This document shows positions 46,975-57,977 of a stretch of DNA of 64,000 nucleotides, piece by piece. Under the pieces are notes generated by a model. It was not told where the DNA came from and did no database searches. It was given only the letters and a program-made list of their open reading frames with translations. The stretch is from assembly GCF_030272615.1 (NCBI RefSeq), contig NC_081406.1, positions 481,092,900 to 481,156,899 on the forward strand. Direction: 5' to 3'. A program made the position numbers and the translations under genes. The first letter of the stretch is position 1. Every line of letters begins with the position of its first letter. Source of the stretch: Cryptomeria japonica (lineage: Eukaryota > Streptophyta > Pinopsida > Cupressales > Cupressaceae).

Positions 46975-48517
46975 TTATCTTACTGAAGCTACATAGTCTC
47001 AACACGAAGATGAGTCAAAACTCATAAGAGAGTTCACTATGTCTTTCACTAAAAGCTTGCTCTTCAGGATTTGTGGAAAACTATCAAGGCCTGGTGCAAA
47101 ATCATTTTCATGAACTAGTGCACTCACAGGTGCCTCCAAAGCTGAACTATGTTTAGGAAATTGTTTTTCATCATGTTATGATTTGTCATCATGACCAATA
47201 TCAACCTCTTGGAACTGAAGCTTCTAATTAAAACCGCTCCTTGAATCCACAAAATTTGTAGCAGCAACCTCTTGAGATAAAGAAACGTCTAGGCCTTCTA
47301 ACTTTCTAACAACAATGTTGGATGTCAAAGAAAAACATCAAGTTCTAGCATAAGATGTTTTCTTTCTTCATTAGATATCTTCTGAAATTCTTTACCATTA
47401 GCGCTTAAATAAAATACTATATTTGAAATTGAATTTTTCTGAAGGAGAAATTGAATTTGAAATTGAAGTCTGCTTCTATGATTACTTCTAGTGTAGTCTC
47501 TTTGAGAAACCCATCAAATGAAGACAATAAGTATATTCATTATCATCCTCTCTGGCACAAATGACTCTTCTTATTCAATTCTTTGCTCTTTAAATTTTGA
47601 CTTGACTCCATCCTCCTTTAAGAAAATATGACATTCTTGCATAGCATAATATTGTTCTTCCATCAACAACCTTTCCTTATCTTCAAGAACTTGAGCAAAG
47701 AAAGCAAAATGTTTGCTTCTTATAGACACTTATTTTGATTGCAATTTCAGGTTTTATGAACACATGACATCAGCCATCATAAGAATATGAATATTTTTTC
47801 TTACCTTATCAGGGTCATATTGGGTATGTTCCATAACAAAGCTGCCACTGGATTTATCTAAAAGGCATTTTGGATCACCTGAAAACCCTTATTTTTGGTT
47901 GAAACTACCAATATCTGTGTGATTCTGTGCATCTCAAGACAACTTTCTCCATCATGTTCACTCGTTGCATGGAACAAGCAATATGTGTGTGCAGGAGAAA
48001 ACATTTATGCCACTTGCCTTGTTGGTGAAGTAAGCACATATTAACTATCAAAAACATAATTGATAAATAAAGTTTATCACTTTAAGGAGATGGGAATTGC
48101 TAAAATGGTGAGCTGTTCAAAGAAACTAGAGGCCTAATTCAATCTTTTTGCACCTTTCTTCAAATGATCATATGATCCTCCAACTCAATGGCATATTCTC
48201 GAGTGTCCTTCAACTCTATAATATTACTTTCTTGAAAAAGAAAGCAACTTTGGAAGATAGAGCCATGAAGCAACTTAGAAGAATCTCAAAAAAAGGATTT
48301 AGAGTATCAGCAATTTTGGTGATCAAACAATTGAATCTTGCAATGAACTTCCTCATCAGTTCACTTTGGTCATTCTTGGCATTTGATAGGTGTGCAAACA
48401 AGATAAGATTGTCTTCCACAGGATTGAACCTTGCAAGAAACTTATTGACTCCTGACTTGTGTAGTGATTTAACCTACAACAAGGTGATGAAACCAATCAG
48501 CTGCTACACCTTGTAGG

Positions 48518-48522
48518 GTTTC
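48518..48522 (+). repeat. TSD GTTTC, left of the 8.3-kb insertion
   Basis: GTTTC before TGTTGTGACC matches GTTTC at 56862-56866. Removing the insertion and one copy restores an open gag frame on the minus strand. Confidence 0.95.
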
Positions 48523-48789
48523 TGTTGTGACCTTTTTGCACATCACCCCGTTGCAAATGTCGACTCCCTCTTTTCCGTTTTTTGGTCATATTAGTCCCTA
48601 GGGTTAAGGTCGCCTAGTGTCAATTTTGAGCTCCAAAAGTGAATTTCGCCCTTTGGGTATGATTCAATCTCCAAGTCTCCAGGGTGCAAATATATATGTC
48701 TTAGGGTTTGTAGGGTTTATCAAGGTCAAAATTACACAAAACAAAGGTCATGAAAATCAAATTACCTATGGGGGTTTGCATTAAAAGTA

Positions 48790-49060
48790 AGGAATTTTAT
48801 AGGGACAAAAATTGTCCCTATGAAGGTTGAATTTCCACCAAGGGAGTTACTTGCAAGGTACTATGAATTTCACGAGGACAAATTTGTCCCTATCATTATC
48901 GATTTCCCCCCTTGGAATAAGAGTGCAAAGGTAGAGCAACTAGTCCCTACTACCGTTGATTTTCCACTTGAAGGAGTGAATGTGTTACAGAAAGATGAAT
49001 TTTCATGAGGAATAATTTTGTCCTTATGCCTATCAAATTCCCCATAAGGAAACAAACTTG
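48790..49060 (+). repeat. Short degenerate repeats with GGGACAAA...TTTGTCCC
   Basis: Three to four units with a palindromic GGGACAAA...TTGTCCCTAT and a trailing (T/C)GAATTTCCAC. The array continues after the nested solo LTR at 50925. Confidence 0.85.
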
Positions 49061-49064
49061 CAAA

Positions 49065-49069
49065 GGTAT
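49065..49069 (+). repeat. Probable TSD of nested solo LTR (GGTAT/AGTAT)
   Basis: GGTAT before 49070 and AGTAT at 50917-50921 agree in four of five bases. The repeat array reads on normally across the join. Confidence 0.6.
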
Positions 49070-49725
49070 TGTTATCACAAAAGCTTGCACCCTTGTTGAG
49101 CTATCAACTCAACAACCTCGTGAAACATGGAAACAACCCCAAAGTGTGGGACCTTGCGCAAGGGGGTTGAATCTCCAGAGAAGGCCGGCTTCCTTCTCAA
49201 TCCAAGTGCAGGTGTTGAACCAACTCAACACTTCAAAACTTACTCCTAAGCCTATCCTAAGAACTTGCAGAGGAAAAGGGAAGAGGGAAATGCTTAAAAT
49301 GAAAGGAGGTGATGCACCAAGATAAGAGATTGTTTCTCTCCCTACCTGAAATGACACAAAGAATCAATTGAAATACCCAGGAGATGCACAAACTTCAGTT
49401 GTATGAATGACCCCAATGCATGTATGGAGGTTAGAATTCGCTGAATGTCAAGAGGGGAGAAGGATTCCCACAAGTCACACTCAGAAATGAAGTAACACAG
49501 CATATATGAGAGAAGAGCCACAAAACATACACCTATGATGAAGGTAAGGAAACATACACAGCATACATAAGTTGAAGAAAGGCAAGAATAGCAATTTCAG
49601 TTCATTCAAAGGCCAATAACCAAACTTACAATTGCAAAATGCAGAATAAATACAAGAGAAGTGGGAGAGCATAGAATAGCTCAAGCCAGTAGGGAGAGAA
49701 CCCTTTACAATGAGGCTTAACAGCG

Positions 49726-49734
49726 TTTATATAG
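49726..49734 (-). promoter_or_regulatory. TATA box of the solo LTR
   Basis: CTATATAAACGC on the minus strand, placed after the hairpin repeats as expected for the U3/R boundary. Confidence 0.45.
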
Positions 49735-50095
49735 AAAATTGGTTACAAGAGTGATCATGACCCTTGTGTGTGCAGGGAAATGTCAGTCTGGGAGTGCAGG
49801 GAAGTGCATGCACCTGACTTTCTGTGCATGCAAGCAACCTAGCCATACCATGAAAATGCAAGCCTGAGAAGGGTGGATTGACTGACCTTCCAAAGTCAGC
49901 GCATGCAGACATGACATAAGTTACCACAACAAGAATGGCCCTACACTCTCTTGATGGAAATCCTGCCAAAATCATTAAATGCACCCCTATGGCTCCACAA
50001 AAGAAGGTGCACAAGTCACAAAAGTCGTCGAAGCATTTAAAGATTTGAGTGTTGATCACGCCAGCCGGAAGTGTTGCAAACCAGAATGAAGTCCG

Positions 50096-50740
50096 AGAAC
50101 TTCGGAAACTCGGGTTCCCGAAGTGGGGAAGACAAGAAGGAACTTCGGAACCTCGGAACCTGGTTCCGAGGTTCCGAAGTTCCAAGGAAGGGGAAGGAGA
50201 ACTTCGAAACCTTGGGGTTCCGGAGTTCCGGAGTTCCGGGAAAGGGAAAAAGAGATGAGGGAACTTCGGAAAAGGGGAGACCTAGCAAAGGAACTTCGGA
50301 ACCTTGGGGTTTCGGAGTTCCGTGGAACTGAAAAAAGGCTAAGGAAGGAACTTCGAAACCTCAGGGTTCCGGAGTTCTAGAGAAGAGGGAAAGGTAGCAA
50401 GGAAGGGACTTCGGAACCTTGGGGTTCCGGAGTTTCGGAGAACAGAGAAAAGGCAAGGAGGGAAGGAACTTCGGAACCTTGCGGTTCCGGAGTTCCGGAG
50501 AACTGAAGAGGAGGTGGAAGGAAAGGGAGAAACTTTGGAACCTTGGGGTTCCGGAGTTCCGCGAAGGAGAAAGGAGAGGCAGCAAAGGGAAGGAACTTCA
50601 GAACCTTGGGGTTCCGGAGTTCCAGGGAAGGGAAGAAGACGAGGAGGGGACTTTGGAACCTCGGGGTTCCGGAGTTCCGAAGAAGAAAAGAAGAGGAGGC
50701 AAAGAGAAGGAACTTCGGAACCTTGGGGTTCCGGAGTTCC
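50096..50740. repeat. About eleven tandem units of ~60 bp, each a hairpin
   Basis: Each unit holds GGAACTTCGGAACC, then TTGG, then GGTTCCGGAGTTCC, two arms that pair with one mismatch around a 4-base loop, followed by a variable purine-rich spacer. Units start near 50141, 50202, 50291, 50350, 50409, 50468, 50530, 50596, 50649 and 50711. The arms are more conserved than the spacers. Confidence 0.95.
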
Positions 50741-50924
50741 AGGGAGCATGAAAGAAAAGGGAAGCAAAGGGAAGGGACTTCCTCCAAACAAGACAACACT
50801 TCTCGCCTCATAATTCCTCTGCTTTTCTCCTTGATCAACTAGGGCAGCGTTGGTCCATGGATCCTATCTCTGATCGGTTCTTACTGATGGACCAAAGGTG
50901 TCATAAAATGACAACAAGTATCAT

Positions 50925-51600
50925 GAATTTTATAGGGACAAAATGAAATTTCTTAAGGACTAAAAGGTCCCTGTGGAAATCGAATTCCCAACTAAGAGAT
51001 GATTTTGCAAACATTAAATAAATTTCAAGTGGACTAAAATGTGTTAAGGAACTAAATTGCTATAGGAAAGGTGAAATTCATAGGGACTAAATTTTGTCCC
51101 TATGGAGGTCAATTTTCCACTCAAGGGAAAAAGCATTGTAGGTAACATGATTTTTATAGGAACTAATTTTGTCCCTATCAAGGTTGATTTTTCCACTCGG
51201 TGAAAACAGTGCTATAGGTAAGGTGAAATTTATAGGGACTAATTTTGTCCCTATCCTTGGCGAATTTCCACCAATCAACATCAAGCGTTCAAGAAAAACA
51301 AGCCATTCTTCATTGAGCAAATTTCTAAAGGACAAAAAGCAAATCCTTATAAGAATCAAATTTCCACTTCATGTTAATCTTGCAAAGGTAAATCAAATTT
51401 CTTAAGGACTAAAAATCCTTATAGGCATCAAGCTTCCACTTGAAACAAAATCAGGTTGAGGTAATGTGAAATTTATAGGGACAGAACTTGTCCCTGTCCC
51501 TATCGAATTCCCACCACTTCATTTGGTGGAATGAACTAAGGACAAAGCCAATTCTATAGGGACAAAATCTGTCCCTATGACTATCAAATCCCCACTCTTT
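50925..51600 (+). repeat. GGGACAAA/TTTGTCCC repeat array, continued
   Basis: About eight degenerate units of roughly 70-85 bp, with palindromes near 51078, 51160, 51236, 51478 and 51562, each followed by TC(A/G)AATTTCCAC-like sequence. The same unit plan, with GTCCCGATGG in place of GTCCCTATGG, forms the array at 62040-63230. Confidence 0.9.
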
Positions 51601-52564
51601 CAATGTTGATTCTAACCCAATCGCTTTGATTAATAGTTATTAAAAATTGCATGAAGGGAGGTTGGCTTAAGTGTTAAGTGATAAACAAATTTGCAAACAA
51701 ACATAAAATGTTTTAAGGTTCAAGTCGGCTGTGTGTGAAGATGAAAAGGTGCAATCATTGGGAATTAGGCATATATATGATGGAAAAACCAATGCCTAAT
51801 TCAAATCGAAATTAAAACTTGCTCTCTCGAATTTGCATTAAGAAAGACTCAGCAAAATCGTAACACAGAGAATTGTTTCAAATTCACTTAAACGGAAGAC
51901 TCTTTCAAATTTGCATCAAGGAAGAGAAGACTCACAAAAAAATCACAGCATAAGAAGTTGTTTCGAAATTGCAAGATTATTACTGAATCACTTCAAGAGG
52001 ATTCTATCAAATTCGCTTCAAACAAAGACTCAGCAAATTCGCTCCAGAGAAAGAAACTCAGAAAATTAGCTTCAAAGGAAGAGTGTTTCAAATTTTCCTT
52101 AAGGCAGATATTGCTAATTGGCACAAAGGATAGAAGATTTTCAAGCATCAAGAGGAGAATTGTGAAGGATAAGTCATGTGGAAGAAGAATCAAGTGGGCT
52201 GGTCCCTGACCAAAGCCCTTATTACTTTCAGGTTCAGATCTCTGAGTAGTAATCAGACCTCTTTCATCCTTGATTCATAGGCAAAAATCACAGATTCCAA
52301 TCAATCATCCTTGATTCTTTTGAAGAAACGAACATACCTGAGTGGTAATCAGACTTCATTATGGTGATAAGAGACAGATTTTAAGGATATAATTTTGCTA
52401 AGTTACCTTGAATGTTAATTGTTTTAAATTCTGATTTTAGATAGTCAAAAGGTTTGAGTTTTTAAAGTAAAAATCTGAGCTTAGGTAGCCTTGAAATCGA
52501 CTAATCTTCTTTTAACATTTTAATTATCCTTTAAAGTTATTGACATCGAGCTTCATACAGGAAC
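51601..52564 (+). other. Leader-like non-coding region before the long ORF
   Basis: A TATA-like ATATATATGA at 51771 is followed by A-rich sequence with repeated AAATTCGC / ACTCAGCAAA phrases. A CTTCATACAG just before the ATG at 52565 resembles a splice acceptor. The end of this stretch (CTGATTTT...AAAATCTGAGCTTAGGTA, 52428-52485) is also found near 63895-63950 in the second family member. Confidence 0.45.
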
Positions 52565-55500
52565 ATGTTGGGGTCAAAATCAAGAGCAGCTGTTCAGAAG
52601 GCTCAAATGAAGGTGGTGTTAGGGATTCTATCCGGAATCCCAAATGTCTTTTAAGTGGAAGAAAGTTGGAGAAACCAACTTTGAATCACTAGACATGATC
52701 AAGATCAAGCAAAGGATGTATGGAACAAGAGACCAAATCCCATCCTCTTTAGCAACCAGCATGATGAGGAACGGGATATATCAAGCAGCAGGTTTTCCAC
52801 CAGCAGTACAATGTAATGAATTGATGGTTGAGAGTGCTAGACATTATGATCCGCAATCAAGGACTATAAGGATGCCTAAAGGGAAGGTACTTGCATTCCT
52901 CAAAGAGGATTCAATAAGAGAAACATTTGGGATTCCTTATCATCAAGGAATGTAACTCGGACTAAGGAAGAATCGCAAGCAATGTTCAAGAAGAAACCTA
53001 ATGCATGTATGACCTTAATCAACAATGAGTGGGTCATTGAGCCAAGGAGACATCATTCAAAGCTACCGAAGAAATAAGTATAGATTTCAAGGAGGAATAT
53101 GGTGACATGATATTCTTATTGAATAGGGTCATGGGGGCTCCTCGAGGCACGCTATTTGAAACATGGATGTTCTATTTCATAGAGGAGATTGCAGATGGGT
53201 TCGTAATGATAAATTGGGCAAAGATAATAAGTGACAACTTGGATATTCAGCTAAGGGACATGGAAAGAACAAAGACATTTTAAATGAGTTCCTACATGGT
53301 ATATATGTTGGCTAGGATCATAAAGTATAGTGGGCTGATATGTAAAGGTGAGGTTGGAGGTAAGAGAGGTCAGCTTAGGGTATATGATTGCTATCCTCAA
53401 CTGCAATTACATGAGAAAGGACAATATAGAAGAGTGAATGATACGTTCTCAATGTATCTCACTTGTTTGTTACAAGGTGGATTACATAAAAGATTATACA
53501 AGGAGGCAATGGCATTGATAGAAAAATATGGATCGTGGTTCATCCAATTCCCAACCTTCACTAACATAAGGATTCAAGGATGTTCAGATAATCCTTATAT
53601 GCTTCGGAGGTATCCAACAGATAAATTGGTGTTGCTTGAGGTAGTGAGACAATTCGTTGGATTCGACATCATTCAAAAGGAGAAGCATAGACCCATTGTT
53701 AACTTTCCTATCACACTTGGGAAATGTCAGAGATATGCCCTACAGCTTTGGTGGCAGAAACAACTAATACCGAGTTGCAATTCTATCAACTTGGAACATA
53801 CAAGTCTAAGACACACTTCAATCCTTTTCATAAGATCCTCATAGTTGAAGGAAAGAAATACAAGCACAAGATTGATCTAGAGAACTATTGGGCAAATCTC
53901 ACTAATGAGTTTGGGGTTAGAAGGAAGATGTGGTCAAGAATGTCCGTGGATTTCATGAGGAAATGGAGTCTCTTTCCAATTCCTGATCAAGTAAAGGATA
54001 ATGGGAATCATATACATCCTCAATATGAGCAAGAGAAGGACAAGCCTATGCCAACACCTAGTTGGTCACAACCAGAGATGACAGACTTGAATACATTGAT
54101 GAGAGAAGTAATTGGTTACTCAAGAGAATGGGTAGATCAACAAATCAACAAGCTAAGGAAACATAGTACTCCTTTGACATATGGAAAGATGGAAGATAAT
54201 AAATCTTCCTCCGAAGAAGATGAAATGATGAAAAGCAATGAAGAGGTAAATAGCAATGGAGAAGTTCAAGTGTCTAGAAAGAGGAAAAACGTGGCAGAAA
54301 ATTCACAAGCAAAAGGCAAGGAGGTTCCTAGTCAAGAATCAAGATGTAAGAAACAGAAACCCAATAGTACTCACTCCACCATGAGCACGTCAACCATTAG
54401 AGAAGTTGATGATGAAGCAAGACAAGAATCCCAAACATAGATGCTATCTCCAGGAGATCGTGATGCACACATATCCTCACAATCAATACATCATGAAGAG
54501 CAGAAGCAAGGTCCAACATCTCCAACTAGACATCCTTTTGAAATTGAGGTAGGAGAAAATTTGGGAGAGTCCAAATATCCCAATACTAATGAAGAGGTGG
54601 ATGAAGAAATCATTTCAGCTTTAAGAGGACTTAATGATAATATCTAGCTTGTGGATGGAATGGAACTATTCATTGTTCTTGATTGGCTAAGAAAGAGCTT
54701 GAAGAAGAAAATAGTGGAGGAAGTTTGACCAATTGAGAATATAGATGATTTCCTAGCTCGAATTGGTAAAGCTAAAGAGTCAAAGAAGGTTAAGAAGTTT
54801 TCTCAAATTACTAGAGACAAGGAAGGATCATGCATCTTGCAGGTGGCAGTCCCCATGGTTGATAAGACAAGAGATGAAATCACTCCAATGGAATATGAAA
54901 TCAAGACACTTGACCTTGGGCCATCAACAAAGAAACAAGACTTTCGATAACTCCATGATACCACTAAGGCAATCGAAGCAAGATTTGACAAGTTTGAAAA
55001 AAAGAAAGAAAGATTGGAAGAAGAAAACATGAGAATAAAGGTTTAATGAAGCCAAAGAGACAAGAAGATCCTACATTTGTCCTGCCCTTGTTCATTTCTC
55101 AAGAGTCATTTGATAGCCATGAAGCAATGAGGAATACACATCAAGAAGTGAAGGAATGGATTGGTGGTATTTCAAAGCAAGCCGAGGAATTCTTTGATAG
55201 ACTAATCCAAGTCTATGATAAGATAGTGATATGCATGAGCCAAATACAAAGCTTGGAGGGAGTGTGGGAAGATTTTCAAATAGTTCAAGTTAAGACAATA
55301 CCACGTCTTAAGCTATTTAAGAGGATTCCTATGCCAATCTTGATCCAAGGAGGAATAATTGAGGAAGGAGATATATATGATTTCAATCATTGGTATTGCT
55401 CCTTGGCGATGAAAAAATCAGCATTTGATAGAGCTAAGGAAGATTGCATTGAAATAGAAGGATCAATCAAGGAAATACAATCAAGAATCCTTGTATCAGT

Positions 55501-55891
55501 GGAAGAATTGTTAGGACAAGAAGTGACTACCTCAAGTGGTTTTAACTTAGAGGAATTGAAAGATAAGCTGAAAGTTGTTTACTTTTGAGAGGTAGAATCC
55601 ATCAAAAGAAACTGGTTGGTTGATCTTTCCCTCATGATCTACATCAACAACTTTCAGAACCAAGAAGCTGATTGGGAGAACTTCTTTGATGCTTGTACAG
55701 AAAGCTTGGACGTGGTAGAGTTTCAGCAATATGCCTTACCTAGTGTCACAATGGAGGAGCTTGAGTTGGCGATGTCCAGATTCATTGAATATGCCATCAA
55801 GGAAAGGGATAAAGGCAATAGGATTCTAGAAGATAGTTTGTTAGGTGACTTAGTGTCATCTAATTCCCTCATTAAATATTACTCTTCGTAA
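52565..55891 (+). pseudogene. Long unknown ORF of a non-autonomous retroelement (frameshifted)
   Basis: Reading from ATG at 52565 through several shifts and stops gives roughly 1050 codons. Part 1 (52644-52955) has KWKKVGETNFESLDMIKIK and FLKEDSIRETFGIP. Next come GAPRGTLFETWMFYFIEEI and the 53284-53740 block (KGQYRRVNDTFSMYLTCLLQGG, NPYMLRRYPTDK). A shift near 53740 leads to 54440 (LENYWANLTNEFGVRRKMWSRMSVDFMRKW), ending in a lysine/serine-rich linker. The last third (54750-55891) is rich in charged heptads and likely coiled coil (KKERLEEENMRI). No catalytic motif of polymerase, protease or integrase is present. The N-terminal pattern recalls plant transposon-associated or 'plant mobile domain'-like proteins, but I do not assign a family. 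Confidence 0.6.
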
Positions 55892-55899
55892 TTAATGAT

Positions 55900-56861
55900 G
55901 AGGCTAATGTTCCACTTTTGTTGCATTGCATGTGATGTTTTTGTTGTAAACCCTAATAAGGGCTTAGGTGGTTTGATCTTGGCCATTGATTTTTAGATCA
56001 ATCTTGGCCCCTCTTTTGCAATAAGAGCTCTATATAAGCTCAAGTCATTTCATTTGTATCTAATAAGAAGATTTTGGAGAATTGTTGCTACATTGCTGCC
56101 AAATTAATTTTAGACATTGAAGCTTGGTGATTTTATATTCTATCTTGGAGTATTTGCATGGTTATCTATCTTCTCAAATTAAAAAACTAAAAAGAAATTT
56201 GCTTAAGCGTTTTAATTGAATGGAAGTCATTGTGCAAGACTTATGGTGAAACTTTCATGTTCATAATACTCGTATTTGGCTGATTGTTAGATACTTTGTG
56301 TGGTCAACTAAACTTTATTATTAAGCTTAACTTCAATTGCTATTCATTCATCAGTATGCATTCTTTTGTTGGTATTGATGATTGTGAGTGGTGATTTGAA
56401 TATCATTAGCTATCCTTGGAAGATCGCACTAGCTTTGCGGAGTTGTTCATTGCATGTCAAAGCAAAGTCTAGTTAAGTTTCACTAAAACTTGCTTATTGT
56501 CCTCGCATTCTTAGGTTTAGTTTAGCATCTCTCAACCCTTTAATCTTTTTGCAATTTTTTATCAATCATCTATTAGTAGCAGTAAGCAAGAGGAAAGCAT
56601 TGCACATCATTAAGAAGATCAAAACACTCCTTGAAATTAAGAAATTTCATCACCTAAAGAGCAAATACATAAGACCCCTTGGAGGAACAGCAAATACATC
56701 AACCAATTGAGCTATCCATACATCAAGACCTGACTATAGAAACCTTGCAGTCATCTTGGTTGATCATATAATTCAACATCCAAGAAGATTTTGATCAAGA
56801 GAGGATAGAATACCTTTGGTATTTTATTCTATGTTAGAGGTGTCTAAAAAACACATCAACA
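55900..56861. other. Right-hand, LTR-like part of the 8.3-kb insertion
   Basis: A palindromic TATA region (GAGCTCTATATAAGCTC, 56026-56042) and the conserved terminal sequence from 56861 suggest LTR sequence, but its direction is ambiguous. Confidence 0.4.
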
Positions 56862-57095
56862 GTTTCCACAAACAAGTGAACTGCATCTTCATATGCTGTG
56901 CTCGAATTCCACATGCTATGGTGAAGGCTAAAATAAGTTGGTCAGGATGCTAGTTGCCATCACTATGAAACTTAGTAAAATTATTCCTTGATTGTCAAGG
57001 AAGCTCATAACTTTTTGTTGATACCAACAAACCAATTTGATTTTCCCAAGGCTATAGAGGCAGCAAATTGTTGTTAATGCAGTTTCCCTCCTAAT
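56862..57095 (-). pseudogene. Decayed retrotransposon gag, part 1
   Basis: The minus strand reads KSYELP, QSRNNFTKFHSDGN and HPDQLILAFTIACGIRAQH, then after a shift HLFVET at the junction with the insertion. These are the N-terminal gag blocks of plant LTR retrotransposons, and the frame continues at 48522 on the other side of the 8.3-kb element. Stops occur after SDGN and ELP. Confidence 0.75.
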
Positions 57096-57972
57096 CAGCA
57101 ATTGAGTGCAAAAAACTTTCTTTAACCTAAAAAATATTCGTTAACTTTGGAATCTTTCTAGACGATAGTCTTTATGTCATATCCCAACAAAATTGCCAAA
57201 TACTATAAGCATTTTAATTTGTAGCTTTAAGTGCAACATAAAATGGAACAGGTGTGAGTAAAATTGCTCTTCAAATAAGAAGAGGAAGCTCCTTGTAAAA
57301 TAAAAACTAAACTAGAAATTATGTAATATTTTATACAACTTTCTGATTTTTATGATATAAATTGAAACCAAACAGCAAATTGTCAATTGATCACCAATTC
57401 CAAACTCTAGTTTGTAGATAAAAATCAAAACTTCCTTCTGAAACCCTGGGATGCTAGAAAACTCAGTGAGACCCTCAAAGAAAATAATCTACTTATTCCA
57501 AATGCTGATTAGAATTTTAAAATGTATTTTTGCACTCACTACTACTAGTATGCTGTACGACCTTGTACAAATGTGTGGCTTAGTTGGGAATGCTTGTAAA
57601 TGCAATATGACCTGATCTAGTTTACCCTGCTGCTCCATAAATTTCAGAAATGCAAGTAATCCTTGTTTCTCCCCTAAAATCAGCCAAAACAGATTATTTT
57701 CCCTGGATCCCTGACAGATACATCTGGCTGGAAATGTACAGCTACTATGGAGAATTCAGATCTGACTTGAAACCCTTTTAGACTTAGTCAAGTATGCTTC
57801 TAAAATTTACTTTTATCTTGAGAACATCAGCAACAATTCAGTAAGTGACTTTAGCCTCCAGTTACATACCATATAATGAGTGCAACTGCTGGTTTGACTG
57901 GAAGGTGCCCTAAATATCTGAATTTTACTTCCCCAATGTGGCAATCAACTAGGGTAACTCAGATCCAGCACC
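57096..57972. other. Non-coding intron sequence
   Basis: Nothing recognised. It may include the 5' leader of the minus-strand gag element. Confidence 0.4.
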
Positions 57973-57977
57973 AGGTG
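57973..57977 (+). repeat. TSD AGGTG, left of solo LTR
   Basis: AGGTG here matches AGGTG at 58560-58564 exactly. Confidence 0.9.

Larger units (their letters stand above)
45143..48522 (-). pseudogene. Decayed retrotransposon, gag part 2 and downstream debris
   Basis: From 48522 the minus strand reads LQGVAADWFHHL, then (after shifts) LFAHLSNAKNDQSELMRKFIARFNCLI, the core of a plant retrotransposon gag. Near 47990 comes a C-x2-H-x5-H-x4-C zinc-knuckle-like motif (CLFHATSEHDGESC). Around 47700 SKHFAFFAQVLEDKERLLMEEQYYAM is still readable. No reverse transcriptase was found. The gag start lies at 56862-57090, beyond the 8.3-kb insertion. The 46.25-46.98 kb part has LTR-like features (below). Confidence 0.7.
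49070..50916 (-). mobile_element. Solo LTR, 1.85 kb, nested in the 8.3-kb insertion
   Basis: It starts TGTTATCACAAAAG and ends AAATGACAACA, with a near-perfect 5-bp duplication, and it interrupts the GGGACAAA repeat array. A minus-strand TATA box (CTATATAAA, 49726-49734) suggests the transcriptional sense is minus, with the hairpin repeats in U3. It has no internal domain. Long open frames on both strands at 50037-50842 are products of the repeat. Confidence 0.7.
48523..56861 (+). mobile_element. 8.3-kb LTR-retrotransposon-like insertion carrying an unknown ORF
   Basis: Starts TGTTGTGACC, ends CACATCAACA and is flanked by GTTTC. The start recurs at 61703, so it is a genuine terminus. The right end, read on the minus strand, resembles an LTR-like start near 13893. 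Between them lie short repeats with GGGACAAA/TTTGTCCC palindromes, a nested solo LTR (49070-50916), a TATA-like ATATATATGA at 51771 and a long plus-strand ORF (52565-55891). No reverse transcriptase or integrase is present, so it would be non-autonomous. I could not find a second copy of either end inside it, so the LTR limits remain unsolved. Confidence 0.8.

Noticed and set aside
50037-50842. Overlapping proline- or glycine-rich open frames on both strands
   Set aside because: They come from the ~60-bp hairpin array; all frames are open because of the repeat and none shows codon-level conservation.
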